A stretch of DNA of 64,000 nucleotides from positions 59,517,170 through 59,581,169 of the forward strand of contig BRKX01000002.1 in NCBI GenBank assembly GCA_026008535.1. The letters run 5' to 3'. The notes below the pieces were generated by a model. The model did no database searches and was not told the origin of the DNA. It saw only the letters and a list, made by a program, of their open reading frames with translations. Positions within the stretch are counted from its first letter, which is position 1; every line of letters starts with the position of its first letter. The position numbers were made by a program, and so were the translations under genes. The stretch comes from Perilla frutescens (lineage: Eukaryota; Streptophyta; Magnoliopsida; Lamiales; Lamiaceae). Of this stretch, positions 12,671 through 25,360 are shown one piece after another.

Positions 12671-14014
12671 TGTAAGTGCAAGTCACTTTTTTCCTCTTCT
12701 TTTTTTTTCTTCATCTTGTACAATCAATCTAAATATACCCTTTTCCTCTTTCTTAATGCAAATTAATCTCTTTTCTGAAATTTATCGAATTTCCACAATT
12801 TAGTCATAAATTCATTTCAATCAGGAGCATAAATTAACTTTGAATAGTAAATATTTCTACACCCGATTATAGCTATTCCTCGACAACATTAATGTTGAAT
12901 TGCGTTGTTATAAGCAATCGGAAATACACTGAGATTAAAAAAGATAATATAAATCACACTGAAATTGTTATAATCCCTTATCCCTGTGGAATTCCTTACA
13001 ATGCATAATTTAGGGTAAATGTGAAAATGTCGTTCGATTGTAATTGTGGTCTTATTGTAGATTGGGATTATGGTCTTATTACAAGTTAGACATTGCAAAA
13101 AAGAATCACGAGATATTACAAAATACATTAAAGATTTTAATAATTAATATAAGATTGTCTAATAATTTTATGCGTCATTTAATTTAGGGTAGATTTCCTT
13201 CTTTTTTTCTTTTCCCCCTTTTTTTCACTTTTTCCTTGACGATTTTTCGTGTGCAATATCATAATAACATGTTTAGCCAAATAGGAGTCAAATATAATTT
13301 TGAATAATGAATCCAGATTGGATTATACCTATTTTCAAGAAAAATAAAGTGCTACCTACAAAAAAAAATGAATTAACTGTTTCTGATTTTTTTTTTCGAA
13401 AGGGAAAAAAATCAGAAATAAGATAGGATTAAAAAGATGATAAAATCACATATAATACTTATATTAACTCAGAAATTCCTCACATAAACACTGCAAATTT
13501 TTTTAATGCGGATTTCCTTCCATTTGTTTCGTTTGTACCGAAAATGCTATAGATTTAGATGATATATATAATAAAAATAAAAATATTTAATCACACACCA
13601 TAATTCCATTTTAGGCTAAATTATGCTAATTCTATTATCCTGGCCTGGAATTTTGAAATTCAGGTGCATGATACATGGTCAGATCACAAATGGTGGCAGG
13701 TAATTAATGCTGGTAAATGATTACAATGCAAAATAGGGAAATTACAATAAATACTTTTATACTAATTATCTGTAATAACATCCATTTCCCATCCACTTTG
13801 CTTGAAATATAGCTGGAAATCTTGTCTGTAGATAATGAAGATCCAGACAATTGACGCCCTTTTATTTTATTTTTGTCGAGTCCCCTCCATAAACAAAAAA
13901 AAAAAAAAAACTCCTATATAAACACCCTCGATGTATCACTATTTTGCACTGTCCCTCAAAACTAGCTAGCTAGCCATATATTCATTCCTTTTTTTCTCCA
14001 GTTAATTAATATCA
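12671..14014. other. Intergenic and promoter region of the F-box/LRR gene
   Basis: AT-rich, with no supported gene. A tatataaa box lies at about 13916-13923, some 90-100 bases before the ATG at 14015, and is the likely TATA box. The rest shows only simple A/T tracts. Confidence 0.55.
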
Positions 14015-16017
14015 ATGGCTGGCCAAGGCAATGTTGTTCCATACAGCCAGCGTAAGAAAATCGAAACATCCAATAAACTTCCTGAAGATGTGGTCGAGAT
14101 TATTTTCTCATTTCTTCCCTACAAAAAGCTTTGCAGCCTTTCTATTCTATCAAAAAGATACATAAATTCTTGGAAATTATGTCGGAACCTCTCTTTCGAC
14201 AGTGATTTCACAAGGAATCTATCACGAGGCGAGTGTAGAAACATCGTGAACAAATTTTTCAACAACTACGAAACCACTTGTGCTGATAGATTCCAGCTGC
14301 GGTACGATGCAAGTGACGAGAGCAATCTCGTGAGTTCGTGGGTAGGCAAGGCGATTCGCCTGGGAATAAAGGAGCTGGAGCTAGATCTGACTCAAAAAAC
14401 CAGGGACACTAGGTTGGTTTACGACCTCATAGATGCGGAAAGCCTAAAAATAATGAAGCTGGTGAACTGCAAGCTTGAGCTGCCGTTGAGCTCAAACGGG
14501 CTTCGCCATTTGCAGGAAATGACGTTGCAAAATGTGATCATGGATGATATGCCACCGTTGGTGGAGTCCATTTTTCTCAACTGTGTGTTGCTGAGAGTGT
14601 TGCGTTTGATAAAGTGCAATTTGGGTAACACTCTGAGAGCATATGCTCAAGATTTAAGGGGGTTTGAGACTTTGGTGGTGAAGAATTGCCCTGATTTGCA
14701 TGTCACGCTCGTTAATTCTCCATCTCTTCAAACATTCCATTACCATGGAAAGATCACCGACTTGAGATTTTGTTGCGAGATGCCCTATTTGGATGATGTC
14801 ATTCTGCACATCGCTCACCCCAGATTCTTTAAACAATTCTCCAATCGAAATCAACTGCTCGATCGCCTTGCTTTTCTCGAGATTCTTACCGTTACCACCA
14901 TTTTTCTTGAGGTAATATCATTCAACTTCATTGCTTTATTATCATTAAGATGTGCATGTGTCAATCTATATATCCACCGCAGAATACCTAGGTCGTGAAA
15001 ATAAAAATAAAAATAACGGCTTTAATTTGGGATTACGGTTGGAAAACTCTAAATCGACTACTTTTAAAGGATTTGTCCAATTGACATATCCCAACAATAA
15101 TTATTTTATTTTATATTGTTTATCCTTTTGTTTTGGGTAAATATTAAAAATTTCATATTAATTATTGGGATTTTAACATTATTCAATTAATTGATGGTAA
15201 GAAATGATATATTTTGTTGAAATTATAAGTTTAGGGGGATTATCAACAAATAATTTAACATGTTTCATTAATTAATTTATTGGCCCGTCGGGCTAGTCCA
15301 AAAATCAAAACCTTTCCTACCCTTTTTCATTGTGTTAAGTTAAGTAATATATTTTTTCAATTTTACAATTTCGATTCAGGTAACTTTCCTAAAAAAGTTA
15401 ATTTAATGTTGGTTGGTTGTTCAACTTTTCCAGGGGCTATGTGCCAGATTTGAGAATCATGCATATAGGAAAATGGAATTCTATCTACACAGGTTGAAGG
15501 AATTTCACTTGATTGTAGCACCGGAGAGTTTCGTGAATCCCTCCGATGTGGCTATTTTCGTCAAAAGATGCCCAGCACTCCACAAACTTTTCATTGATGT
15601 ATAAATAGTAGAATTTTGAATTTTTAGGTATTAATTAATTATTCATTAACTGATGCATGCAATTTGTTCTTGGTAATTTTGCAGCTTGGACGAGATGCAT
15701 TTGGTAGCAGCCTTTACTGGGAGAATTATGGAATGAATGATTTGAGTGCATGCGAGGCGACATTCCCATACATGAAGTATGTGAAAATAAAGGGGTTTAC
15801 AATGAATGAGCTGCCGATGTGCATGGCTAGATTCTTCCTTAAGAATTCAATAAACTTACATAGTTTAATTCTTGTGAAAGCCAGAATTCATAATTTTCCT
15901 ACCAACTATAGTTCAGAAAACATTCGTTGGGGGATAATATCAAATGCCACAATCGAGATCCGTAACTATCGTGGAGATAAGGACACAGTGATGCCCCAGT
16001 ATTTAAGAGGTGTCTGA
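14015..16017 (+). CDS. F-box/LRR protein (3 exons, 464 aa)
   Basis: Probable substrate-recognition subunit of an SCF ubiquitin ligase. Exons 14015-14911, 15434-15598 and 15685-16017 join in frame through GT/AG sites. Residues about 20-60 form the F-box (LPEDVVEIIFSFLPYKKLCSLSILSKRY), with the LSILSKRYINSW ending typical of plant F-box/LRR proteins. The rest has irregular leucine-rich repeats (IKELELDLTQ, LRHLQEMTLQNV, LRVLRLIKCNL, SLQTFHYHGKI, LKEFHLIVAP). The FYL-LRR part continues through exon 3, but no clear FBD domain is seen. The subfamily is large and fast-evolving, so the target cannot be named. A TATA box sits about 95 bases upstream. Confidence 0.88.
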
Positions 16018-16179
16018 TTACCCAAACTTTAAAATTAATATATATATATATATATATATATGGACTTTTGGGTCATATTTTATGTAATTTTTACTGTTAT
16101 ATCAATTTTATATTATCTTCAATTTTTGGTTCTCACTCAACAGATTTAATATTTATTATTTATTCACTAATTTTATCGG

Positions 16180-16213
<34 letters not shown>

Positions 16214-16300
16214 ATTGTTGTATATTTAGTTTTCAGAAGATGCATATGCTGAAGTTATATATATATATCGTACAATAAGAATACTAGTTAAATTGTAAAC

Positions 16301-16374
<74 letters not shown>
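16301..16374. repeat. TAA microsatellite, about 24 units
   Basis: An uninterrupted TAA run downstream of the F-box/LRR gene. Confidence 0.97.
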
Positions 16375-16724
16375 TGAAGATAATATTAGTTACACCTATA
16401 ATTAAATTAAACTCTACACTGAGTTTATAAATTTTATCAAATGTCTTTCAATCATAATAACCTATGTGGACTTGAATTAAGTACCACGATTTCCAATAAA
16501 ATGCTATCAAATCCCTTGAAAAGAACGTTAACGCATCATAAAATAGAATCATATGATAATAAATTTGTGTTAATTCAACCCACAAACCATACAAAAACAA
16601 CAAATTAATTATATATGACTTAATTCAGCAAATTTGATGTGATGGGAACAACCTAGTTTTAGTTGAAAACGTGTTCCATATGATCTCTGGCCACAAGGAA
16701 AGGCTTTTCTTTCAATTTAATTTC

Positions 16725-16763
<39 letters not shown>

Positions 16764-16837
16764 AGGATGTGATTTAGAGTTTAATTAAAATAACATAAAT
16801 ATATTATTATAATGACATATATATATATATATATAGG

Positions 16838-17070
16838 ATTTGGTTCAAATGAGAACAGTGCTTCATGTAGGAACGTGAGAACGGGCTTGTTTAGTGTAAT
16901 TTTAGTGCTTTTCTTACTGTATTTTGATGCAATTTTTTAATTTTTATTTTTAATGCTTTTCTTATTGTATTTTAGTGCTAGATGATTTAGCACCAAAATA
17001 AAATAAGAAAAGCACTGAAATTACACTAAACAAGCCCGTTCTCACGTTCTCACACCAAACTTAGTTCCTA
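16838..17070. mobile_element. Foldback MITE with long inverted arms
   Basis: The left arm starts gaacgtgagaacgggcttg at 16871 and the right arm ends with its reverse complement at 17049. The arms extend inward about 75 bases through tttagtgtaatttt/agtgcttttctta with few mismatches. Outside the perfect core, ggatttggttcaaatgagaac on the left pairs loosely with the right end. No coding sequence. The target duplication is unclear because both flanks are TA runs; superfamily not determined. Confidence 0.75.
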
Positions 17071-17510
17071 TTATAATCAACCCCTATATATATATATTGA
17101 TGTTGCATTCAAGGTTCCATTGTTTCAATCCTATTTTTCCCTATATTGAAAATTCAAAATTCGAGGAGCGGAGCCGTAACAGAATCGTCATATTACATAT
17201 TAATGTAGCTAATGGTAATAACTCAATAAAAAAGATATATAGGAAAGTTGTAATAAATTTCATTGTACTAAATATTAGTAAGGATACTATGCTTTTGCGC
17301 AATATTGTGAAAGACTTTAATACTTTGATGGATTGCACGGGTGTAATAAGTAATAACTATTGACTACTGAGTTTAATATTCACTGCAAATCTACTATATT
17401 TGAACGATGCCATTAATGAAATTGCTCCGCCCATGGATTTTAATTAGTATCATTTTAATGAAACTGCCTCCCCACACAAATGATACAACTGCGGCTGATC
17501 TTCATCACAG

Positions 17511-17606
<96 letters not shown>
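17511..17606. repeat. TAA microsatellite, about 31 units
   Basis: A second, longer pure TAA run. On the minus strand it reads as a poly-Leu frame, which is an artefact of the repeat and not a gene. Confidence 0.97.
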
Positions 17607-18895
17607 TTGGTTTGCAATAAAAAAGGAAAATACCGACCGTCAATTGAGCCAATTAATTAATTACTTAATTAATTAATCCACTCCAACAAAGAAACATTGA
17701 ACGACTTATTTAATTTGAATTACTTGGCGCCGTGATAGAAAGTGATGGGCCTCTCATATCATGGTTGGCCACTTGGCATATTTTAACCCTATCTTTTATT
17801 TTAAAAAACTTTGTTTTAAATGTTTGAATTTATCATACTACTTGTTGGAGATATATTCTGTGGCTATTCTGAAATTAAGATTCAAAAAAAAAAATGAAAG
17901 GAAAAATTAAGGTTATATATATATACGAAGGTGCACGAAGTAGCAGTAAATCATTCATCTGGATGGCCACTAATTAAAAAAAATTAAAAAAATTATTCAC
18001 CATTCTTTAATGGGCCAAATAAAAATGATTTAGACCCACTAATCAAGTAGTCTAATTGGCGCCGTTGACATGCTTTATTTGGACTCACCTAACCCGGATT
18101 ATGACCATTATTTGGTCAATTTACATTTACTAACGACCAACAACTTCCAATAGATTTTACATCAAATTTTGTGGAAGACACTGTCAACTTAATTGACTGA
18201 ATATTTCATTAGGTAATGTTTATGAGATATGACTCTTTGTTCCCAATATTATAAAAAAAAAATAAAAGGCACACACGAGTCATTTTAATACCTAATTGTT
18301 ATACAAAAAGTTAATGTACCTCGTTTTTTTTTTATTTGGGTTAACTTTAACCATTTATTTTGTGTCTATTGAATTCTTAATAATTGCACAAAAGTCATTT
18401 TGACTCGTATTTATGATGTAAAAATATATAGTTGATGAATATACGTAATAACGAATAGAAAAACGAAACATCAATTTGCAATGGAAAACTAAACCAACCA
18501 CTCTAAAGATTTTTCAACGAAAAATAAAAATATAAATCCAAGTTTGATAGTCCTTCAAACTATAATACTTTGTTATATCATTTTCTCTTTAATATATATA
18601 TTTTTCTCTCCATAAATAAGTCGTAAAGACAAGTAATTAAACCACTACTCCTAGACTAATTTTAATTTTTTGAGAGTTGCTTTCAAAGATCGTGTATTAT
18701 TAATAAACTAATTCGCTTAATTTAAAAAACACAATTACCACTTTGTTTCACATCACGTTATAATAAATAGTATGAAGTTTATGGATTCATTATCTGAAAA
18801 ATTAAAAACCATTAATTTAGAACTTGAAATATGAAAATTGCCATTATAGAACTCCCAAAATAATGTGATTTTAAATTATATTAATGAATAGTTTA

Positions 18896-18979
18896 TTAAA
18901 AATATGAAGATATTCATAATACAAGATTTTATGAGCCTTAAAAATATGAAAATATTCATAATACAAGATTTTATGAGTC
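18896..18979. repeat. Two-copy tandem duplication, 42-bp unit
   Basis: Copies at 18896-18937 and 18938-18979 differ by two transitions. Confidence 0.9.
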
Positions 18980-19401
18980 TTAAATTGGTAATTTTAATAG
19001 ATTGATATATTTTTTAATCTCCTATATTTCAGGTACTAAGTTTCTAAAACTCCATTTAAATAATGCAGTAGTTAGTGAATTAAAACAATATGATTATAAC
19101 AGTATATATTAGCTCGTAATAAGACTATATATATATTAGGCAGTTAGTTTTGGTTTGGATGGGAAAATTATATATATTGTTATAATCTTTTGCTAACTTT
19201 ACTATGTATTTATACAGTCAGAAGAATTATGACACAATTTAGCTCATTACACCTGGTGAGGAATAATTAGGGCAGGCCAATAGGCAGCAATAGCCGCTGC
19301 AAATTTAATTTCAGTTTCCAAGAAACAGCGTGTGAATATTGATAATGTAGGCAGCCACCAATTTAGAACCATCGGTCATCAAATCCTGGCCGTCATCCAT
19401 C

Positions 19402-19575
19402 CACGTGTCAACATCTGAAAGCACTGTGTCACTGAAAACGCACACCATGAGTGACCGTAGCACACAACACGTCTTCTTCAAACCTATCGGCAGCCGACTT
19501 AAGACCGACCATTACCTGCCACATCATCAGAACGACCCATGTTATTTCATCCAGCCTCTCATACCCCGACACGTG
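19402..19575. promoter_or_regulatory. G-box/ABRE pair upstream of the FBS gene
   Basis: CACGTG cores occur at 19402-19407 (ccacgtgtca) and 19570-19575 (gacacgtgtc), with an extra acgtc-type core near 19469. They sit about 460-630 bases before the ATG. ACGTG cores bind bZIP and bHLH factors and often mediate ABA or stress responses, which fits the stress-inducible FBS family. Use in this gene is inferred. Confidence 0.5.
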
Positions 19576-20035
19576 TCCCTTCCCAACGGCTAGTTTCCCT
19601 GCTTGCTATATACGCACAGTCTCACACCTCGAGAGTTTTCCCGTCGGAACCTCGAGTCCTTTCTAGTACAATCATAATCTCGTGATATATATCGCTTAAT
19701 AACCGCTTTAAAGAAACAATTTTGTAATTTTGGGGAAAAAACCATCGGTCATACTCGCAGATTGTGTGCGTGCGTGTGAAAATTATACATAGAAGATAGT
19801 TGGAAGACGGTTTTTGTTTCCTTCCTCAGTAAGCCGTTACATCAATCTCCATTTACTGTCTATTAAGTAGGGTTCTACTTGTGTACACGCATATATTGAT
19901 CTCCATAGTTGAGTAGATTTGTGGCTCAAGTTGAGGTTTTCCCATCGGTTTGAGTTGCTGGGCTAGTTCGTTTCAAGTGTTGTGCGACAGTTTTCGGCGT
20001 TTGGAATCAGATCTTGGAGTGTTAATTTGGGGGAA

Positions 20036-20759
20036 ATGGCGTTTGTGGAGAAATTTGGTTCGAATGTGACTAGGGCAAATGAAGGATACGGAATGGGCCT
20101 GGTGAGGAATGCATCATTTGGGCGAAAGAGGGTTTTTCTGTCAAGTCACAGTATGGATTTTGGGGATGATTATGATTTTACGAGTTTGAAGAGACAGTGC
20201 TCTCAAGATTCTATTTTTTGGGGAGAAAAATCTACACTTGAGGACTTGCCCCAGGAAATTCTGGTTAGTATTCAATTTCGTCGATTATTGTTTTTATGCT
20301 TGTAACTGTAGATTGTTTGTCTAATTTGATTAAAGCCATTTTGCTAAAAAAATGGTCATGTTTTCTTGTGCAGATTAGGATACTCTGTGGTGTGGAGCAT
20401 GATGATTTGAAAAGGCTTTTTTTTGTGTCGAAGGCGATTAGAGAAGCGGTAAGCTTTAGATTCTTGCAATGTCGTAGCTGCAGGATAGATTTAATCAATT
20501 TTCTTTTTCTTGTTATGTTGTTGGAATTTGCTAATTTGTGTGATTTTGACTGAAACAGACTTTAATCGCAAAGCAATCCCATTTTGCTTACAACACACCG
20601 AGGAAGACGGTGGGATTTGAGGGTGTGGATTGTGGTGGTGAATTGGGTGAGATTGAAGCTCCAAATGCTCCGAAACAATCAAGGGTTCCACGGCAGAGAT
20701 TGAGTGTGAAGAAGTTGGCCGACATTTCAGTGGCTCTGTTTGCAGGAGATTTGTTTTAG
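20036..20759 (+). CDS. FBS2: FBS-type (F-BOX STRESS INDUCED) F-box protein, 3 exons, 167 aa
   Basis: Short F-box protein of the Arabidopsis At1g61340/At4g21510 type, SCF components induced by stress. Exons 20036-20263, 20374-20448 and 20559-20759 are in frame with GT/AG junctions. The N-terminus carries the family GRKRVFLSSHSMDF patch (about residues 29-42). A non-canonical F-box follows (STLEDLPQEILIRILCGVEHDDLKRLFFVSKAIREA, about 66-101), then the conserved TLIAKQSHFAYNTPRKT segment, a divergent linker, and a basic C-terminus (PRQRLSVKKLADISVALFAGDLF). The ATG chosen opens MAFVEKFG and keeps the family length. A long leader of a few hundred bases is likely. The paralogue number (FBS2) is chosen only for a possible syntenic position; the family assignment is firmer. 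Confidence 0.88.
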
Positions 20760-21942
20760 GGATCATTGAAGGCAGATTTGTACAGCATTCGTTGGCTGCT
20801 GCTGTTGTTTGGATGAATGATCTGATATGCCTTTAATTATCAGATTGTAGTTTTTGTGAACATGTCTGAACAGCAACATTTCCAAGCCAGTTTTTCTCTT
20901 CAACTCTTTCCATTGAAGAATTAGGTTGGCTTGTCTGTAGTTTGTTTGTACATGTCGATGTTCATCTGGTGATGATGTAGATACGACATATAGGCGTGTA
21001 TATGTTGTAATTTATTTCAAGAAACTTAATAAATTGTTTTTTATTTATATTTTGATATATTTATGAAGTGTTTTTCATCTGGATGGTGGATATAATTTGT
21101 ATAAATTGGTGAATGAATCATCATTGTTTAGTTCTTAGCAAAATATGTCAAGAGTAATTCTTATTTTAATTAAGGACGCGTTTTCTTTTTAATCAAACCT
21201 AATTTCTGTCAAGGTACTTGGGCTGTGATTGTGGGGTGGGTGCAGATGAGGCCTGAATTACAGGGGATAATTTATTGTTTAAAATAAGTTTTCCCGCTCT
21301 GTGTCGAGCAGAAAGCATATATCGTTTTTCTAGAATGTTGTCTCCTTGGATTCTTAATTCCGATACTTTTGGGCCCAATGGTGGGCTATTCATGCTGAAC
21401 TCTGAACATTTTTGGCCCAATATGGGGTTCAGTGCCCTAAATATCAATTTTTTATATAAAAAATTCCCTAAATATCAACTTTATCTAACAACCATAAATT
21501 TTATGCTAAATTAAAATGTTGGAGACTTGAAATCCTTAATGGCAATTCTCATAAAGGCCTGGCGGGGAAGTCGATGAGTCATGAACCATCATTTCGTGGC
21601 GGGCCAAGAACAGCCCACCTAAAAAAGAAGAATAGCAACTACAAATATGTGACCTCGCCCAAAAGATTTAATAATCCCCAACATATGCTTCAGACCTCTC
21701 GTTCAATATTCAAATTGCTAAAACCAACCAAACTTCAAAAAATTACCCATTCGTGTGGGTTGGGGTAATTTGAGGTTAAATATTTTAAGAGAGTGAATGG
21801 TATGACGGAATTGAATGGAATAAAATATTTTTTCTTATATTCATTTTCATTCTGGTGATTGGTATGATTTAAAATTGGGAGTCACATTTTTGAAGAAATC
21901 TATTCTCAAAAGAATGAGAATAGCCATTCCACCCTGAAAGAA
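20760..21942. other. Intergenic, 3' flank of the FBS gene
   Basis: The 3' UTR probably ends near an aataaattg signal at about 21029. After that I see no gene and no clear element. Confidence 0.5.
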
Positions 21943-22340
21943 TTGAGTCAAAACCCTTCCGCTGATAAGGTTGGATCCGGTCTTCAGAAAACTAACCCTG
22001 AAAAATGGGAGAAATATGTTGAAAGTCCCTTATAAAAAAAAGACATGATCGTTCACAATGGGGGAGGGGCAAAAACGAGAGAACTCTTACACGCACATCT
22101 GACCTCACTTTTGACCTATAATTCTATTTAAATCCATCATTGTTCTCCTTATTTTATTGTTTTTCAGTTCGAGTTCTATATTTTAAAAATTTATTCTGAC
22201 TTGAGTGTCGAAATCCGTTTGATCGTCAACCTCCGACGGTCTTTCGACTTCACATTTTGTATTTATTTTATAGATCACCGAAGCCGGATCAAAACGATTT
22301 TAATTACAGAATTTTGATTCTATAATTTGGCACCCACCGT
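21943..22340 (+). mobile_element. 3' end of a Ty3/gypsy-type LTR with primer-binding junction (fragment)
   Basis: This segment matches 34438-34806 over its whole length from gagtcaaaacccttccgctg to the gattctata end. Just after it comes ttggcacccaccgtggggc at 22327-22345, the LTR/primer-binding junction type seen in plant Ty3/gypsy elements. It is therefore the 3' end of a 5' LTR plus the first internal bases. Similarity to the other copy stops abruptly at 21943, so the LTR is truncated. The following about 1 kb may be internal sequence but has no readable gag. Confidence 0.7.
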
Positions 22341-23790
22341 GGGGCTCCGATCGATAGTGTATAGCAATGATGACTCATGTGATACCCGAAAAGACAGAAT
22401 AATGACAACCCGTTCTCCGGTGACTGAAAATAAAGGGGGAGGGTCGCGAGCGCACTCCTTTTACAGAGAATAGACTTCCCGTTTACGGCGGCACTTGATT
22501 CTTGCTAACAACAACATTTAAGGTTGTGCAGACGTCAAGCTCGAGCTGCTCGCACCAGAAACCTTCTAGGCTGAGTTCTATCAACCATCAAACTGCGAGA
22601 AGAAACACAAGCCGAGAAAAGGCATTTCATTACCGCAGCGGCTAAGGTTAACATCGCTGGAGCTGCTTCGACACAATTCTTGACCTATTCGTACTAGATT
22701 TTTCTTGGTCAAGTACTAGCAATCGTCAAATAGTGAAGAACACATAAATCTCGAAAGGATTTCTCAAATGCTACTGTGGCTATGGCTAGGTCTCCGACAT
22801 CTTCCGGCGTCTCGCGAGGACTGCCAGAGCCAAAAAACACTGTATCCATTGTACCAAATTCTATTGTTGTCAAAGAATGAAGGAACCCGCACATGACTGA
22901 AATTGTTAACAGTCTATTGAGGTGTGTTCTTTATGTTACGACTCTGCTTGTTTAAATAATCTGCGTGCAACATTAAACCTGCCTAATTAAAAAATTAAAA
23001 TGAACTAAGTTTAGAATGGCCTCCCGATGATGATCGAAAAAGGAAAACCAACTAATGAATGGTGTCGCTTTCTATCAATAGTATGAATAAAAATGAATCT
23101 GGGATAATAATTGATTCTCGACAACAATCGGGAAAAGAGAGTCATCTGCATTTGTTACCCTGCTATTGATTCCCCTGTTGCAAATATGTATATCTGCTAA
23201 GGAGTATCTTAATTATTAATAAATTCTGGAGGTCAAAGCATCCGTAAAAAAATAAAATAAAAAAACCCAGTGTTATCCGACTCCAAGTATTGAACGAAAA
23301 GAGCTATTGATATGTCTTTGCGTTCTATGGTTTGTTGCATGTTCTTTAGTGTTCAATTTGTAAGATTACAATCTGTGTATGGCTGCAGTTATATATATGG
23401 GTCTTAGCATGACTCCTTGATCATAATCTTGTTGTCTGTAAGTTGCAAGTCGTAGTTATTAGCATGCTATCTACTCTACTATGCTCATGCCAACTTGTTC
23501 TTCACTGTCCAAATCCCATTTTCTTGTGAAGTAGGTTGTCTCTACGGTTGAATGCCTTAAATTTGTAAAAAAATGTATACCCGCTTGCTTCGGAATGAAT
23601 CTTGTTTATTTTTAAAGTTGATATCTGATAAACATGATTTTTATATGCATTTAGGTATTTATTTGGATGGTATTTCATAGTTAATGTATGCATAAATAAG
23701 TGTTTATTCATATTTTCGCCTTTTCTTGTGCATTCTCATGTTTTGCTCTTTTTGTTGAAGCTTGAGCTAAAAAAATGGGATATTTTTGAG
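22341..23790. other. Probable retroelement internal debris, unassigned
   Basis: No intact frame and no recognised domain. It is bounded on the left by an LTR/primer-binding junction and on the right by Athila-like LTR sequence, so it is probably decayed retrotransposon DNA. Confidence 0.4.
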
Positions 23791-25075
23791 ATCCAATTCA
23801 GTTGGAAGATAATCTAGAAAGATAGAGGATCGATTTAGGGTCATTCTCCAACTTGAATCGGGTCAATCGGACGAGAAACGAGCAAGAACAAAGCAAAATA
23901 GTGGAGGGTGCCAGATCTGCCGAGCTACCCGCCGACCGGTGGCTAAAACCGCCGATCGGCGGCTTCTTCAGTATGGATCGGCGAGCAGAATAGTGAAATC
24001 CGCCGAGCAATCCGCCGGTCGGTAGATTTATTCTTTGGTCGGCGGGTCTTCTTTGCCAATCGCCGAGTTTTCCGAAAATCTATCTTTTGTTTATTTTTTG
24101 CCCATGAACTTACCTTTTGGGCCAAGTTTGTAGTACCCAGTATATATAGGTTTGTCGAATTTGGGGGACCTTTTTCATTAATTTTAGAGTTCTCTTTTAG
24201 TTTTGAGAGGAGATATATTTTTGCAATTGAACTTTGAAGATTGAGAGGTTTATTCAACACAATTTCACAACGGTTCTTTTAATCTTTTGCAATTTACCTT
24301 ATTTCAATTAATTTTGTTATGTTTTCTTTTCTTCTCGTTGTTATCATGAGCGAGTAGTTTTAGAATTAATCATAGGGTTTGCAAACATGTTGAGGTTATG
24401 AATTAATTTAATTCTGTTACATTTCCATTCTGATTATTGGATTCAATTTGTTCAAGTGCTTTTAATTTCATGCATAGATTAGTGGTCATAATCGATGTAT
24501 GATAGCTAGTTAATTTGAGACCTGGCGGAGATAATTAACTAGTGGGATTAATTGAGCAATTTGATGCACGTTCTGTGGAACCTGTATGAGATTACATCTG
24601 ATAATTTAAGTAGTTAACAAATTAATCTAGAGACGAGAGTGGTAGTTAATATGTCAATCCATAACTACCTTGAGACCTGGTGAAGATAGGTAGTGATATT
24701 TCTGATCCTCCACCAATAATCAGATTAAAAGTGGGAATTGTTAGAATTGAATTAATACATAACGAATACACGTGCATGCATTCCCTATGATTAATCTTTC
24801 AATTGATTGTTTGATTTTTCTAAGTTCAATTTAGTTTGGTTAGTTTATTTCCATCTCTTTATTAATTAATTATTCTAGTTTAAATTTGAATTCGTGTCTA
24901 GGATTAGTTCCCCTCAAATAAATAGGTAGTCTGGATAATAGAAAATTATTAGGTCAGTACTCAGTGTGATCAATAATTCAATCTATGTGGATACGGTATC
25001 TGATTTACTACCTATATTGCATGACTTGTGTTAGTTGCAGATAATTGCATAATATTTAGTGCATCAATATCTACA
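23790..25075 (+). mobile_element. Athila/Tat-like LTR remnant
   Basis: The order of blocks resembles Athila-type LTRs: a GC-rich patch of repeated cgccgatcggcgg words at about 23930-24065, a tatataggtttg promoter-like stretch near 24140, a long unstructured T-rich segment with repeated gagacctggnggagata blocks (24518, 24671), and a ctatgtggatacggtat end near 24985. No domains can be read, so the family call rests on general appearance. Confidence 0.4.
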
Positions 25076-25360
25076 CATATGCTTACTTCTCTGTGTCTAA
25101 AAACCTATGCATCTCAAATAAATTTGACACATTTAGTTTTTGTTTATTTTTTGGTAATTATTGAGGGTTGCTATTGATATATGTTAGTGACTTGGTGTTA
25201 GTCAGCTAGATGCACTTAACTATTTTAAGACTATTCATAAATCTAACATTGCCTAAGTTAATAAATTGATTCCGCCTCTTCTGTTTGTGCATCTTAGTGT
25301 GTATTTTTTTTAAAAAGAAGAAGAAAAGAATGTAGAATTAAGATAAAAGATAAAGGCATG

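Larger units (their letters stand above)
16018..20035. other. 4-kb AT-rich intergenic region with microsatellites and a foldback MITE
   Basis: No coding gene is supported. It contains TA runs (about 16041-16062, 16181-16211, 16729-16761), two long TAA runs, a foldback element and a 42-bp duplication, each listed separately. The last about 700 bases are less AT-rich and hold the promoter and leader of the FBS gene. Confidence 0.6.

Noticed and set aside
17455..17652. Minus-strand frame with a long poly-Leu run
   Set aside because: It is the TAA microsatellite read in one frame; no other protein-like sequence.
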